The notes under the pieces: model-generated
Databases searched by the model: none
Seen by the model: the letters and a program-made list of their open reading frames with translations, nothing else
What the model was told of the DNA's origin: nothing
Source of the DNA: Cribrihabitans marinus
GTDB lineage: Bacteria > Pseudomonadota > Alphaproteobacteria > Rhodobacterales > Rhodobacteraceae
Reading direction: 5' to 3'
Length of the DNA stretch: 64,000 nt
NCBI RefSeq assembly: GCF_900109035.1
Contig: NZ_FNYD01000008.1
Location: 62,001 to 126,000, forward strand
Made by a program: the position numbers and the translations under genes
In this document: piece after piece, positions 25,531 through 34,057 of the stretch
Position numbering within the stretch: the stretch's first letter is position 1
How the letters are laid out: every line of letters begins with the position of its first letter

Positions 25531-25791
25531 TCAGTAGCCCTCGCCGAACTTGTCGGCCACGAGGGAATCCAGCGCGTCCGCCAGCGCCTCAGCATCCGGT
25601 CCGGAGGTCTCGACGTCAATAGTCGTTCCGCGAGAGGCTGCCAACATCAAAAGCCCCATGATGCTGTCGCCCGAGGCGGACAGCCCGTCCCTGGACACTT
25701 CGGCGGTGGCGTCGAATGCCTCGACCAGCTTGGCCGAGGCCCGGGCGTGCAGACCCTTTTCGTTCACGATCTTGAGCTTCCTGAGAACCAT
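25531..25791 (-). CDS. ptsH: Phosphocarrier protein HPr
   Basis: HPr is the small phosphotransfer protein of the PTS. The phosphorylated histidine is H15 in NEKGLHARASAKL, and the regulatory serine targeted by HPr kinase corresponds to S43 in GDSIMGLLML. The product from this ATG is 86 residues, the usual size. An alternative TTG at 25806 would overlap the EIIA stop (TTGA) and add five residues. With EIIA, RapZ and HprK on the same strand, this is a regulatory PTS; no sugar permease is present. Confidence 0.93.
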   Translation of the reverse strand: MVLRKLKIVNEKGLHARASAKLVEAFDATAEVSRDGLSASGDSIMGLLMLAASRGTTIDVETSGPDAEALADALDSLVADKFGEGY

Positions 25792-25802
25792 CCGGCCCGC
25801 CT

Positions 25803-26195
25803 TCAATCCAGCGTCACATTCTGTGCGTTGATATACTTCCTACCGGCTTCCATCGCAGTGCGCACGGCGTCGCCGACCGGCATGTGGCGGCTCTTTGCCA
25901 GTTTGATCAGCATCGGCAGATTGGCGCCATAGAGGATCCGCCGATCCACCGGCGCGCAGGCGCGCAGGCTCAGGTTCGAGGGCGAGCCGCCGAACAGGTC
26001 GGTGACGACCACAACTCCGTCCCCGGTGTCAACCCCGTCCGCGGCGCTGCAGATCTCGGCCTGTTTCGCATCGCGGTCGTCATCCGCCTCGATGCTGATC
26101 GCGGCCAGTCCGGGCTGCTGCCCCACCACATGCTGCATCGCGGCCAGGTATTCCCTGGCCAAACCGCCATGTGCCACGATCACGATCCCGATCAA
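25803..26195 (-). CDS. PTS EIIA component, mannose-family type
   Basis: This 130-residue EIIA of the mannose family begins MIGIVIVAHGGLAREYLAAM, with the phospho-accepting H9, and contains TDLFGGSPSNL. No EIIB, EIIC or EIID partner is encoded nearby, so it very likely takes part in regulation rather than sugar uptake. It starts with TTG, overlapping the RapZ stop by two bases, and is followed by HPr. In alphaproteobacteria this EIIA sits in the HprK-HPr phosphorelay. Confidence 0.9.
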   Translation of the reverse strand: MIGIVIVAHGGLAREYLAAMQHVVGQQPGLAAISIEADDDRDAKQAEICSAADGVDTGDGVVVVTDLFGGSPSNLSLRACAPVDRRILYGANLPMLIKLAKSRHMPVGDAVRTAMEAGRKYINAQNVTLD

Positions 26196-27073
26196 TCCGG
26201 CCTCACATCCGCCTTGCGGCGCATCAATTCGCGGTGCCTTATTGACACCGGCTGGCCCTTGTCTGCAAGGGCCTTTGCCGCGGCTTCGGCCACGGCAACC
26301 GACCGGTGCTGGCCCCCGGTGCAACCGAATGCAACCGAAAGGTGAGTCTTTCCCTCGGCCCTATACGACGGCAGGAGAAATTCCAGCAGATCGACGACCC
26401 GCTCCAGAAAGGGCGCATAGGACGGATCGGCGGCCACGAAGGCGGCCACCGGCGAGTCGCGCCCGTCGGCGTCGCGCAGATCAGGCTGCCAATGCGGGTT
26501 GGCCAGAAACCGGCAGTCGAACACCATGTCCATGCCGCGCGGCAGGCCGCGCTTGTAGGAAAACGACTCGACCGTCACCGACAGGTGCCGGCCCTCTTTC
26601 GGGGCGAACCAGCGTTCGACTTCCTCGCGCAGCTGGTGCACGTTCAGCGCCGAGGTGTCGATCAGCGTGTCGGCGCGTGCGCGGATCGGGGCCAGCAGTT
26701 CCGCCTCGCGCCGGATGCCCTCGCGCGGGTTGGCGTCCCGCGCCATCGGGTGACGCCGGCGGGTCTCGGAAAACCGGCGCAGCAGAACATCCTCGTTGCA
26801 ATCCAGGTAAAGCGTGGTCAGGTCCAGGTCGGCGTTCGCGCCAAGCTGCTCGGCCAGGTCCAGGAAGCCGCCGGTCGAGAAGTCGCGGTTGCGCGGGTCC
26901 AGCCCCAGGGCCATCGGCGGGCGCGGCCCGGGCCCGTCGAGCAGGCGGCGCAGCAACCCCATCGGCAGGTTGTCGATCGCCTCGAAGCCGAGATCCTCGA
27001 GCACGTTGATCGCAGTGGACCTCCCGGCGCCCGACGGGCCGGTCACGAGAACGATCCTTTGCCTGGCACTCAT
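26192..27073 (-). CDS. rapZ: RNase adapter protein RapZ
   Basis: RapZ (293 residues; 297 if the upstream ATG at 27085 is used) is a P-loop protein with Walker A GPSGAGRST near residues 12-20. In enterobacteria it binds the sRNA GlmZ and RNase E to control glucosamine-6-phosphate synthase; the alphaproteobacterial role is less known. The C-terminal half carries FGCTGGQHRSV, the family signature. The chosen ATG overlaps the HprK stop as ATGA, a sign of coupling. Position between hprK and EIIA is a typical arrangement. Confidence 0.93.
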   Translation of the reverse strand: MSARQRIVLVTGPSGAGRSTAINVLEDLGFEAIDNLPMGLLRRLLDGPGPRPPMALGLDPRNRDFSTGGFLDLAEQLGANADLDLTTLYLDCNEDVLLRRFSETRRRHPMARDANPREGIRREAELLAPIRARADTLIDTSALNVHQLREEVERWFAPKEGRHLSVTVESFSYKRGLPRGMDMVFDCRFLANPHWQPDLRDADGRDSPVAAFVAADPSYAPFLERVVDLLEFLLPSYRAEGKTHLSVAFGCTGGQHRSVAVAEAAAKALADKGQPVSIRHRELMRRKADVRPD

Positions 27074-27537
27074 GAGTTCGGCCATTCCGGGGCCACGCGC
27101 CCCGCCCTGAGAAGCTGCATCAAAGCTGCCGCATCAATTGGTGCAGGCGGCGCGCGAAGCAAGGGGACGGGTTGTCCCAGCAGCGTGGTTTCCAGCGGGT
27201 CCGGCAGCCGCGCCGTCTCGGGCTGGTCCAGGTCCAGCACATAAGCCACTTCGGCCGGCGCCGCCGGCGCCCGCAGCAGCCCCAGGCCGCGCGCTTCGAT
27301 CAGGCCGGCGATTGCGGCGGGCGCGGCGGCCCGGATCTGGCCAGCCTCGATCGACAGGACCACACGGTCATCGGCCACAAGCCGCGCGCCCAGAGCGATC
27401 ATCTGCAACGCCAGCGCGGATTTCCCGCGGCCCGAGGCGCCGCGGATCAGCAGCGCCCGGCCCTCGACCGAGACACAGGAGGCATGCAGGATGACGGATT
27501 TCTCGGCTGGCGGATCGGGCGGGGCGTCGCGGCCCAC
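27070..27537 (-). CDS. hprK: HPr kinase/phosphorylase, short alphaproteobacterial form
   Basis: This 155-residue protein is the C-terminal catalytic domain of HprK without the N-terminal domain found in Firmicutes. Visible are the P-loop GASGRGKS (33-40), VADDRV (54-59) and the signature IEARGLG (80-86). It phosphorylates a serine of HPr, linking metabolic state to the PTS. The start is GTG, three bases after the ChvG stop, so chvG, hprK and rapZ are probably one transcript. The short form is usual in Rhizobiales and Rhodobacterales. Confidence 0.93.
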   Translation of the reverse strand: MGRDAPPDPPAEKSVILHASCVSVEGRALLIRGASGRGKSALALQMIALGARLVADDRVVLSIEAGQIRAAAPAAIAGLIEARGLGLLRAPAAPAEVAYVLDLDQPETARLPDPLETTLLGQPVPLLRAPPAPIDAAALMQLLRAGRVAPEWPNS

Positions 27538-27540
27538 GGT

Positions 27541-29223
27541 TCAGACCGGCAGGCCCACGACAAAGCGCGCACCCAGCGGGTCCGAGGTGATGTCGGCCTC
27601 GGTCGGGCGGATGTTCTCGGCCCAGATCACGCCGCCATGCGCCTCGACGATCTGTTTCGAGATCGCCAGGCCGAGGCCGGAATTGTTGCCGAAATGCTCT
27701 TCGGGGCGCTGCGAGTAGAACCGCTTGAAGATCTTGCTCAGCGCCTCGTCGGGAATGCCGGGGCCGGTATCCTCGACCACCACCAGCACCCGGTTCGCGC
27801 GGCGGCGGGCCCAGATCCGGATGGCATCGCCTTCCTCGCAGAACGAGATCGCGTTGGTGATCAGGTTGACGAAGACTTGTGCCAGCCGCGCCTCGAGCCC
27901 CTGGATCACGATCGGATCGGGCGGCAGATCGGTGATGTAGTCGATGCCCTTGGCGCGCGCGTCCTCGCCCAGATACTGGCTCAGGTTGTCAAGCATCTCC
28001 AGCAGGTTGAAGGATTGCTCCTCCTCCTTGACCAGTTCGGCGTCCAGCCGCGAGGCGTTCGAGATGTCGCTGACAAGACGGTCCAGCCGGCGCACGTCAT
28101 GTTCGATCACGTCCAGAAGCTTGCCGCGCTGATCCTCGCGCTTGATCATGCGCAGGGTGCCCACGGCGGATTGCAGGCTGGCCAGCGGGTTCTTGATCTC
28201 GTGCGCAACGTCGGCCGCGAATTGCTCGTTGCCGTCGATCCGGTTGTAGAGCGCGGCGACCATGCCGCGCAGCGCCCGGCTCAGCCGGCCGATCTCGTCC
28301 GGGCGGGCGGTCAGGTCGGGGATGCGGATACGCCCGGGGTTGAACCGCCGTGCGTTGCGGTCGCGGCCCAGTTCCGCGGCCTCAGCCAGGTCGGCCAGCG
28401 GGTTGGCGATGGTCGAGGCCAGCACAAGGCTCAGGCCCACGGACACCAGAAGGGCGACGACGAACATCTGAAGCACCCGCTCTCGCTCGCGCCGGGCCAG
28501 CTTGTCGATCTCGCCAGCGGCGCTGGTCATCGCCACGGCCCCGATCGGCGCGCCGTTCTGCAGGATCGGTGTCGCCGCGGCGATCACCGTGCCGCCATTG
28601 GCGTCGCGCAGGGTGTCGACCCGCGTGCCCCCGGCCATCGCGGCGGGCACAAGCGAGGTCACCTGCCGCTCGAGCGAAGGCACCTTGTCCGGGGCGGTCT
28701 CCTCTGAGAACAGGCCGCTGATTGCCGACCACAGGGCGGTCAGGCTGTCGGTGATGATCGTGTTGCCGATATCGCCGCTGGGTGCGGCCGGGCTTGTCAC
28801 GCCGCCGGTGGTCTGGCCGACCAGGTTCCGGGAGGTGTCGAAGACATAGAGTTCGACACCGTTGCGCAGGGTCAGACCGTCCAACGTGGCGGACACATCG
28901 ATACCATCGTCGGTGGCCAGGTTGACCGGCGCGCCGTCGGCCATCTGCGCCTCGAACACGTCGCCGACCAGCTGGGTCTCGCCAACCAGGGCGCCGGCGC
29001 GTTGAAGCACCAGGCTGTCGCGGGAATCGTTGAGATAGAGCAGCCCGCCCACCAGGACGATCAGCGCGATCAGGTTGAAGGTGATGATCTTGCGCGTCAG
29101 CGGCGAGCCACGCAGCGAGAACAGGCTGCGGCGCGCCCGCTTGACGCGCAGCTCCTGCGAAACGGTGCTGTTGGGCGCAACCCAGTCGTCGCCCAGCACA
29201 ACGTCGCCGCTGCGATCCTGCAT
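27541..29223 (-). CDS. chvG: Sensor histidine kinase ChvG
   Basis: This 560-residue kinase has two membrane segments flanking a periplasmic stimulus-sensing domain (about residues 45-265), a HAMP segment, the phospho-accepting H341 in AHEIKNPLASLQ, the N-box NLITNAISFCE, and the G-box DTGPGIP. Together with ChvI it forms the acid/envelope-responsive two-component system of alphaproteobacteria. An alternative TTG 39 bp upstream, after GAGGGGG, is possible. It is downstream of chvI and precedes hprK by 3 bp. Confidence 0.94.
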   Translation of the reverse strand: MQDRSGDVVLGDDWVAPNSTVSQELRVKRARRSLFSLRGSPLTRKIITFNLIALIVLVGGLLYLNDSRDSLVLQRAGALVGETQLVGDVFEAQMADGAPVNLATDDGIDVSATLDGLTLRNGVELYVFDTSRNLVGQTTGGVTSPAAPSGDIGNTIITDSLTALWSAISGLFSEETAPDKVPSLERQVTSLVPAAMAGGTRVDTLRDANGGTVIAAATPILQNGAPIGAVAMTSAAGEIDKLARRERERVLQMFVVALLVSVGLSLVLASTIANPLADLAEAAELGRDRNARRFNPGRIRIPDLTARPDEIGRLSRALRGMVAALYNRIDGNEQFAADVAHEIKNPLASLQSAVGTLRMIKREDQRGKLLDVIEHDVRRLDRLVSDISNASRLDAELVKEEEQSFNLLEMLDNLSQYLGEDARAKGIDYITDLPPDPIVIQGLEARLAQVFVNLITNAISFCEEGDAIRIWARRRANRVLVVVEDTGPGIPDEALSKIFKRFYSQRPEEHFGNNSGLGLAISKQIVEAHGGVIWAENIRPTEADITSDPLGARFVVGLPV

Positions 29224-29275
29224 GCTCCCCGTATCTCGCACGGTGGTCCCCTTCGCGCCCAACCCCCTCGGGCGT

Positions 29276-29983
29276 CTATTCCTCGTTATACCGGTAACCT
29301 ATACCATAAAGCGTCTCAATCGCCGAGAATTCCTGATCGGCGGTCCGCATCTTCTTGCGCAGGCGCTTGATATGGCTGTCGATGGTGCGGTCGTCGACAT
29401 AGACCTGATCGTCATAGGCCACGTCCATCAGCTGATCCCGGCTCTTGACGAAACCGGGCCGCTGGGCCAGCGCCTGCAGCAGCAGGAACTCGGTCACGGT
29501 CAGCGACACGTCCTGGCCCTTCCAGCTGACGGCATGGCGCAGCGGGTCCATCCGCAGGTTGCCGCGTTCCATCACCTTGGTCTCGCCGCCGCCCCCGGTG
29601 CCGTCGGCATCGGCGTCGATCGCCTCCTGCCGGCGCAGAAGGGCGCGGATCCGCTCGACCAGCAGGCGTTGGGAAAACGGCTTCTTGACATAGTCGTCGG
29701 CGCCCATCCTCAGGCCCAGAACCTCGTCGATCTCGTCATCCTTCGAGGTCAGGAAGATCACCGGCATCTGGGTCTTCTGGCGCAACCGCTGCAGCAGATC
29801 CATACCGTCCATGCGCGGCATCTTGATGTCCAGAACCGCCATGTCCGGCAGTTTCTTGTTGAACGCGTCCAGCGCGGCCTGACCGTCATTGTAGGTTTCG
29901 ACCTCGAAGCCTTCGGCCTCGAGGGTCATGGATACCGACGTCAGGATGTTCCTGTCATCGTCCACCAATGCAATTTTTGACAT
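29276..29983 (-). CDS. chvI: Response regulator ChvI
   Basis: This 235-residue OmpR-type regulator has a receiver domain with D9-D10 and the phospho-acceptor D52 in [11 protein letters not shown], then a winged-helix output domain ([20 protein letters not shown]). ChvI controls envelope, exopolysaccharide and stress genes, and in several species also pckA. Here it is divergent from pckA. The ATG follows AGGGGCAAATCCT. Its promoter lies in the AT-rich part of the 340-bp intergenic region. Confidence 0.95.
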   Translation of the reverse strand: MSKIALVDDDRNILTSVSMTLEAEGFEVETYNDGQAALDAFNKKLPDMAVLDIKMPRMDGMDLLQRLRQKTQMPVIFLTSKDDEIDEVLGLRMGADDYVKKPFSQRLLVERIRALLRRQEAIDADADGTGGGGETKVMERGNLRMDPLRHAVSWKGQDVSLTVTEFLLLQALAQRPGFVKSRDQLMDVAYDDQVYVDDRTIDSHIKRLRKKMRTADQEFSAIETLYGIGYRYNEE

Positions 29984-30323
29984 AGGATTTGCCCCTAATC
30001 TGCCCAAGTTTGTTATTTTTGTTCACATTCTTGGCTTTTTTATGACCCCGAATCAATCACCAACTGCCTTGCGCCCGCGCTCTGCCTCCAAACAATGCAA
30101 AAAAGCACTACCATTGGGTGAATCCCGGCGCCTCTCTGACGGGCGGTTTCGATGGTTGCGCTAAACCTCGCCTTGGTTGCGCTAACTGCGCCAAAGCGTC
30201 CTGTTCAGCCCCTAAAGCCGCGTGCTAAGACCGCGGCAACCGGGCCGAAATCCCGGTCGATTGCCCCACCGGCCCCAGGCCGAACAATGCCGCGGCACGC
30301 GCCGACACATGGAGAACGACAGC
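29984..30323. promoter_or_regulatory. chvI/pckA divergent promoter region with direct repeat TGGTTGCGCTAA
   Basis: This 340-bp gap separates chvI and pckA. It contains an AT-rich segment next to chvI (29990-30050) and a perfect 12-bp direct repeat, TGGTTGCGCTAA, at 30153-30164 and 30174-30185. The copies are 21 bp apart, two helical turns. The core GTTGCGCT recurs upstream of mcd, and related forms occur before ecm and ccr. Candidate binding proteins are ChvI or a regulator of acyl-CoA metabolism. No protein-coding gene is supported in the gap. Confidence 0.55.
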
Positions 30324-31922
30324 ATGACAACTGGACGGGTCAACCCGAACTTCCGCCTCGAAGATCAGGGCATCGAAGGTCTGGGCAACGTCTATTACAA
30401 CTTCATGGAGCCGGCGCTGATCGAAGAGGCGATCCGGCGCGGCGAAGGCACCCTGGGCCAGGGCGGCGCTTTCCTGGTTTCGACCGGCACGTTCACCGGT
30501 CGTTCGCCCAAGGACAAGCACGTGGTCAAAACCGACAGCGTTACCGACACGATCTGGTGGGAGAACAACGCAGCGATGAGCCCGACGGGGTTCGACGCGC
30601 TCCATGCCGACATGCTCGAGCACATGAAGGGGCGCGACTATTTCGTGCAGGACCTGATCGGCGGTGCCGATCCGGCGCATTGCATCCACGTCCGCATGGT
30701 CACCGAACTGGCCTGGCACAACCTGTTCATCCGCCATCTCCTGCGCCGCCCCGACCGGGAAGACCTGGACGATTTCACCGCCGATTTCACCGTCGTCAAT
30801 TGCCCCAGTTTCCGCGCCGATCCCGCCCGCCACGACTGCCGGTCGGAAACCGTGATCGCGCTGAACTTCGACCGCAAGCTGATCCTGATCGGCGGCACCG
30901 AATATGCCGGCGAGAACAAGAAGTCGGTGTTCACGCTGCTCAACTACCTGCTCCCAGACAAGGGCATCATGCCGATGCATTGTTCGGCCAACCACGCCAC
31001 CGGCAACCCGGTGGACACGGCCGTCTTCTTCGGCCTGTCCGGCACCGGCAAGACCACGCTGTCGGCCGATCCCGGTCGCACGCTCATCGGGGACGACGAA
31101 CATGGCTGGTCCGATCGCGGCACGTTCAACTTCGAGGGGGGCTGCTATGCCAAGACCATCAGCCTCAACCCCGAGGCGGAGCCCGAGATCTATGCCACGA
31201 CTTCGAAATTCGCCACCGTGATCGAGAACATGGTCTACGACCCGGAGACCAAGGAACTGGATTTCGAGGATGACAGCCTGACCGCCAACATGCGCTGCGC
31301 CTATCCGCTGGATTATATCTCGAACGCGTCGTCGAACGCGCTGGGCGGGCATCCCAAGAACATCATCATGCTGACCTGCGACGCGTTCGGAGTGCTGCCG
31401 CCGATCGCGCGGCTGACGCCGGCGCAGGCGATGTACCATTTCCTGTCGGGCTTCACTTCCAAGGTGGCGGGAACCGAGCGCGGCGTGACCGAGCCGCAAC
31501 CCACCTTCTCGACCTGTTTCGGCGCGCCCTTCATGCCGCGCCGCCCGGAGGTCTATGGCCAGCTCCTGCGCTCGAAGATCGCCCAGCATGGCGCCACCTG
31601 CTGGCTGGTAAACACCGGTTGGACCGGAGGCGCCTACGGCGTCGGCTCGCGGATGCCGATCAAGGCCACGCGCGCACTGCTCACCGCGGCGCTGGACGGC
31701 TCGCTGGCCGAGGCCGAATTCCGCAAGGATCCCAATTTCGGCTTCGACGTTCCGGTCAATGTGCCCGGCGTGCCCGAAGTCCTGCTGGACCCGCGCCGGA
31801 CCTGGGACGACAAGGCCGGTTTCGATACACAGGCGCAGAAGCTGGTGCAGATGTTTGCCGACAATTTCGAGCAATATCTGCCCTATATCGACGAGGACGT
31901 GAAGGCCGTCGCCATCGGCTGA
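30324..31922 (+). CDS. pckA: Phosphoenolpyruvate carboxykinase (ATP)
   Basis: PckA (532 residues) decarboxylates oxaloacetate to PEP with ATP, the first step of gluconeogenesis. The ATP-type signature [16 protein letters not shown] lies at about 237-252, following the metal-site motif MHCSANHA. Length and motifs are those of the ATP-dependent class, not the GTP class. The ATG follows a GGAGAACGACAGC site. Together with the ethylmalonyl-CoA pathway genes it supports growth on acetate and other C2/C3 substrates. A weak terminator candidate follows at 31983. Confidence 0.97.
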   Translation: MTTGRVNPNFRLEDQGIEGLGNVYYNFMEPALIEEAIRRGEGTLGQGGAFLVSTGTFTGRSPKDKHVVKTDSVTDTIWWENNAAMSPTGFDALHADMLEHMKGRDYFVQDLIGGADPAHCIHVRMVTELAWHNLFIRHLLRRPDREDLDDFTADFTVVNCPSFRADPARHDCRSETVIALNFDRKLILIGGTEYAGENKKSVFTLLNYLLPDKGIMPMHCSANHATGNPVDTAVFFGLSGTGKTTLSADPGRTLIGDDEHGWSDRGTFNFEGGCYAKTISLNPEAEPEIYATTSKFATVIENMVYDPETKELDFEDDSLTANMRCAYPLDYISNASSNALGGHPKNIIMLTCDAFGVLPPIARLTPAQAMYHFLSGFTSKVAGTERGVTEPQPTFSTCFGAPFMPRRPEVYGQLLRSKIAQHGATCWLVNTGWTGGAYGVGSRMPIKATRALLTAALDGSLAEAEFRKDPNFGFDVPVNVPGVPEVLLDPRRTWDDKAGFDTQAQKLVQMFADNFEQYLPYIDEDVKAVAIG

Positions 31923-31982
31923 TCCGCACGCCATGAACCCGGCCGGCTTGTTGCAATTGCCGCACAGGTAGGGACTGCCGTG

Positions 31983-32014
31983 GCGGAAGCCGGGCTTGCC
32001 CCGCGCCGGTTTTT
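31983..32014 (+). terminator. Weak candidate terminator of pckA
   Basis: GCGG, AAGC, a short loop, GCTT and CCGC can form an imperfect hairpin, followed by GCCGG and TTTTT. The stem has a three-base bulge, and the T-run is separated from the stem by about five bases. It is the only T-run with upstream dyad symmetry in the 100 bp after pckA. Confidence 0.3.
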
Positions 32015-32077
32015 GTGTCGTATTCCGAAAAAGAGATATTGTGGTCGTCTGTGGCTATGCCCTGCCACCCGTCCGCG

Positions 32078-32159
32078 AAAAAACCCGACGCCTTTCGGCG
32101 CCGGGCTACTCGGAAAGCAATAAATTTGGCCACCACTCACTCACTCGCGCAGCCGGAAC
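32078..32159 (-). ncRNA. Candidate small RNA with its own promoter and terminator
   Basis: A near-consensus promoter on the minus strand (TTGAAA-17-TAAAAT, 32195-32167) is followed about 82 bases later by a strong intrinsic terminator. The terminator is CCCGGCGCC, loop GAAA, GGCGTCGGG and six Ts (ending 32078). The stem contains a G-T wobble that pairs only on this strand, and the T-run is only on this strand, so it terminates minus-strand RNA. No minus-strand protein gene is nearby. The predicted RNA contains GTGAGTGAGTGGTGG as an unstructured region. Its 5' end at about 32159 is an estimate. Confidence 0.55.
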
Positions 32160-32166
32160 GAAGCAA

Positions 32167-32195
32167 ATTTTAGGAGGCGGGCCGGCGGGTTTCAA
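32167..32195 (-). promoter_or_regulatory. Sigma-70-type promoter of the candidate small RNA
   Basis: TTGAAA (32195-32190) and TAAAAT (32172-32167) are separated by exactly 17 bp of GC-rich sequence. This is one of the best sigma-70 matches in the window and points away from the winged-helix gene. Confidence 0.55.
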
Positions 32196-32223
32196 CATGA
32201 TACTTGAAATTCGACCGCCAAGG

Positions 32224-32577
32224 ATGTCCAAATTACCACAGATACCCGAACCGGCAACAAAGACCAATGGAACGACGCCACCGATGACCGACCTGCCGAA
32301 ACTCGCTGAACTGCGCAAACTCCTGCAGAGCATGGAGCGGGCCCTGGGCCTGGAACAGCTGTCGCCGGTCGAGCGCGACATCTATTACGCCGCCAGCGAA
32401 CTGTCGCGGCAGGATGCGCAGGTGCGCACCCTGGTTCTGATCGAGCACGAGCTGCTCAGCGGGGTGTCGCGGCCCACCTTCTTCAGGGCACTGAAATCTC
32501 TTGTGAACAAGGGCTACCTCGCGCAAAGCGCCTCGGCGAACCGCGGCCGCTATGTCGTGAACGATCCTGCTTCTTGA
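32224..32577 (+). CDS. Winged-helix (MarR-like) protein
   Basis: This 117-residue protein (from the ATG at 32224) carries a C-terminal winged-helix pattern, LSPVERDIYYAASELSRQDA followed by VSRPTFFRALKSLVNKGYLA and the wing SASANRGRYVV. It looks like a small MarR-type or winged-helix DNA-binding protein. The N-terminal 30 residues are probably disordered. Other in-frame starts are ATG 32197 and 32284; the chosen one follows CCAAGG. The stop overlaps the TTG start of the next membrane-protein gene. Position after pckA is common in roseobacters. The target is unknown. Confidence 0.72.
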   Translation: MSKLPQIPEPATKTNGTTPPMTDLPKLAELRKLLQSMERALGLEQLSPVERDIYYAASELSRQDAQVRTLVLIEHELLSGVSRPTFFRALKSLVNKGYLAQSASANRGRYVVNDPAS

Positions 32578-33143
32578 CTGTGCCCGGTCATAGGGGCGGG
32601 CGCGGCCTGATCGTCGAGACACTGGCCGCGTCCGGTGCCTATCTGGCCGCGGTCACGATCGTCTTCACGTTCCTGATGCCGGTGCAAAACCTGTTCTTTC
32701 CGGAATATCCCAGCCGCGCCAGTCTGCTGTTCCTGCCGCACGGGGTGCGCATCCTCACGGCCTGGTTGCTGGGACCCCGTGCGATCGTCGCGCTCTTGCC
32801 GGGGGTGGCCCTGCTGTTCCTCTACGTGGCAGGCTGGAACACCTTCGCCCCCACTCGGCTGGCCGGGATCGCCGTCGTGGTCTGCGCCGCACCGCTGATC
32901 TTCGAGGCGCTCAAGCGATTGGGCGCCGACATCTATCCGCATCCCGGCCGCACGCCGTGCTGGATCTGCGTGATGGGCGTGGGTGCGGTAACGTCGCTGG
33001 TCTCGGCGGGGCTTCTGAACCTGCTGTTCGGCAACGGGTTCGAGGATTGGCTGGCGCTGTTTATCGGCGACGTCTTCGGCCTGTTCTTCCTGATGCTGGG
33101 CTTGCTGTTCGTGTTCCGCTGGCTCGACCGGCGCAGGACCTGA
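32574..33143 (+). CDS. Polytopic membrane protein of unknown function
   Basis: This 189-residue protein has about five predicted membrane segments (for example GAYLAAVTIVFTFLMPV, AIVALLPGVALLFLYVAGW, LAGIAVVVCAAPLIFEAL, and two C-terminal helices ending LGLLFVFRWL). The pattern faintly resembles MASE1-type sensor domains, but no output domain follows. It starts with TTG (or GTG two codons later), overlapping the winged-helix gene stop, so the two form an operon. It may be a membrane sensor for the winged-helix protein, which is inference. It converges on a TauE-family gene. Confidence 0.7.
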   Translation: MTVPGHRGGRGLIVETLAASGAYLAAVTIVFTFLMPVQNLFFPEYPSRASLLFLPHGVRILTAWLLGPRAIVALLPGVALLFLYVAGWNTFAPTRLAGIAVVVCAAPLIFEALKRLGADIYPHPGRTPCWICVMGVGAVTSLVSAGLLNLLFGNGFEDWLALFIGDVFGLFFLMLGLLFVFRWLDRRRT

Positions 33144-33147
33144 GCGG

Positions 33148-33915
33148 TCAGCCAAGAACGGCGCGGCGCAACAGGTTCAGGCCGGCAACCAGAAGCACCG
33201 CCAGCGTCGCCTTGCGGAACGTTCCCTGGTCGATCCTGTCCTGCCAGAACCCGCCCAGCCACATGCCCGCCACCGCCGGCACCACCAGCAGCGCCGAGAG
33301 CGGTGCCGTCTCGGCCCGCAGGACGCCGGAGCCCAGATGCGCCCCGGCCAGCAGCACCGACCCGAGCCCATAGATCACGCCCTGCACGCGCATCTGTTCG
33401 GCCTTCGGCGTGTCCAGGGCGGTCAGGTAGGCCACGGTCGGCGGTCCCCAGACGCCGGACATTCCGCCGATCAGACCGGCAAAGGCGCCGACCCCGGCCT
33501 CGATCCGGGCCGAACGGCGGGGCAGATGAAACCGCAGGCCCGAGAGCTGCAACAGCGCGAATCCCACGACCGTCACCCCGAGTACCGTAAGGAAGGCGTC
33601 GCGCGGGATGCGCGTGACCAGCTGTGCGCTGGCCAGCAGGCACGCCGCGCCGACCAGCAGGAACACCCGGAACCGGCGCACCGATTGCACCGCTGCCGCC
33701 ACGCCCTGCCGCAGCGCCTGGATGCCGTTGGTGACCAGCGTCGGCAGGATCAGCCCGGCCAGCGCCACATCCGGCGGCAGGATCAGGCTGAGAAACGAGA
33801 TCAGGATCATCGGCAGTGCAAATCCGACCAGCCCCTTGACCGTTCCGGCGAGCAGGGCAACCGCGAAGGCCAGCGTCAGGTCGAGCGGTGACAGGATCGA
33901 GAAGACGTCGAGCAT
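33148..33915 (-). CDS. TauE/SafE-family permease
   Basis: This 255-residue protein has eight predicted membrane segments and the TauE/SafE repeat: GTVKGLVGFALPMILISFLS in the N-terminal half and GLIGGMSGVWGPPTVAYLTA in the C-terminal half. Family members export sulfite, sulfoacetate or other organic anions; the substrate is not determined. The ATG at 33915 follows GAGGG. The gene is divergent from mcd, and their shared promoter region has a 10-bp inverted repeat. A second, less similar TauE protein is at 47 kb. Confidence 0.88.
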   Translation of the reverse strand: MLDVFSILSPLDLTLAFAVALLAGTVKGLVGFALPMILISFLSLILPPDVALAGLILPTLVTNGIQALRQGVAAAVQSVRRFRVFLLVGAACLLASAQLVTRIPRDAFLTVLGVTVVGFALLQLSGLRFHLPRRSARIEAGVGAFAGLIGGMSGVWGPPTVAYLTALDTPKAEQMRVQGVIYGLGSVLLAGAHLGSGVLRAETAPLSALLVVPAVAGMWLGGFWQDRIDQGTFRKATLAVLLVAGLNLLRRAVLG

Positions 33916-33958
33916 CCCTCGTCTTACCACTCTGAACGGGTGCTGCACTGCAAAAAGT

Positions 33959-34028
33959 CAGCGCAACAATCGAACACCCATTGGCCAAAGGTTGTATTTT
34001 TGTTGCGCTGCATGCGCAAAATGATATC
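33959..34028. promoter_or_regulatory. mcd/tauE regulatory region with inverted repeat CAGCGCAACA...TGTTGCGCTG
   Basis: CAGCGCAACA (33959-33968) and TGTTGCGCTG (34001-34010) are a perfect 10-bp inverted repeat, 42 bp apart centre to centre, four helical turns. The right arm overlaps the -35 of a likely mcd promoter (TTGTTG 34000-34005, GATATC 34023-34028, 17-bp spacer). A third, related TGCGCAAAA lies just after it. The core GTTGCGCT matches the pckA repeat. Confidence 0.55.
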
Positions 34029-34057
34029 ACCGGTCCAACAGCTGAACGGAGTGATTC

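Noticed and set aside
29990-30060. Possible hairpin with CCAAG/CTTGG and a T-run between chvI and pckA
   Set aside because: The stem is only five bases with a loop of about 20. The T-run is part of the AT-rich promoter region.
30225-31934. 569-codon open frame antisense to pckA
   Set aside because: The same composition effect; the sense strand holds complete PckA with its full ATP-type signature.
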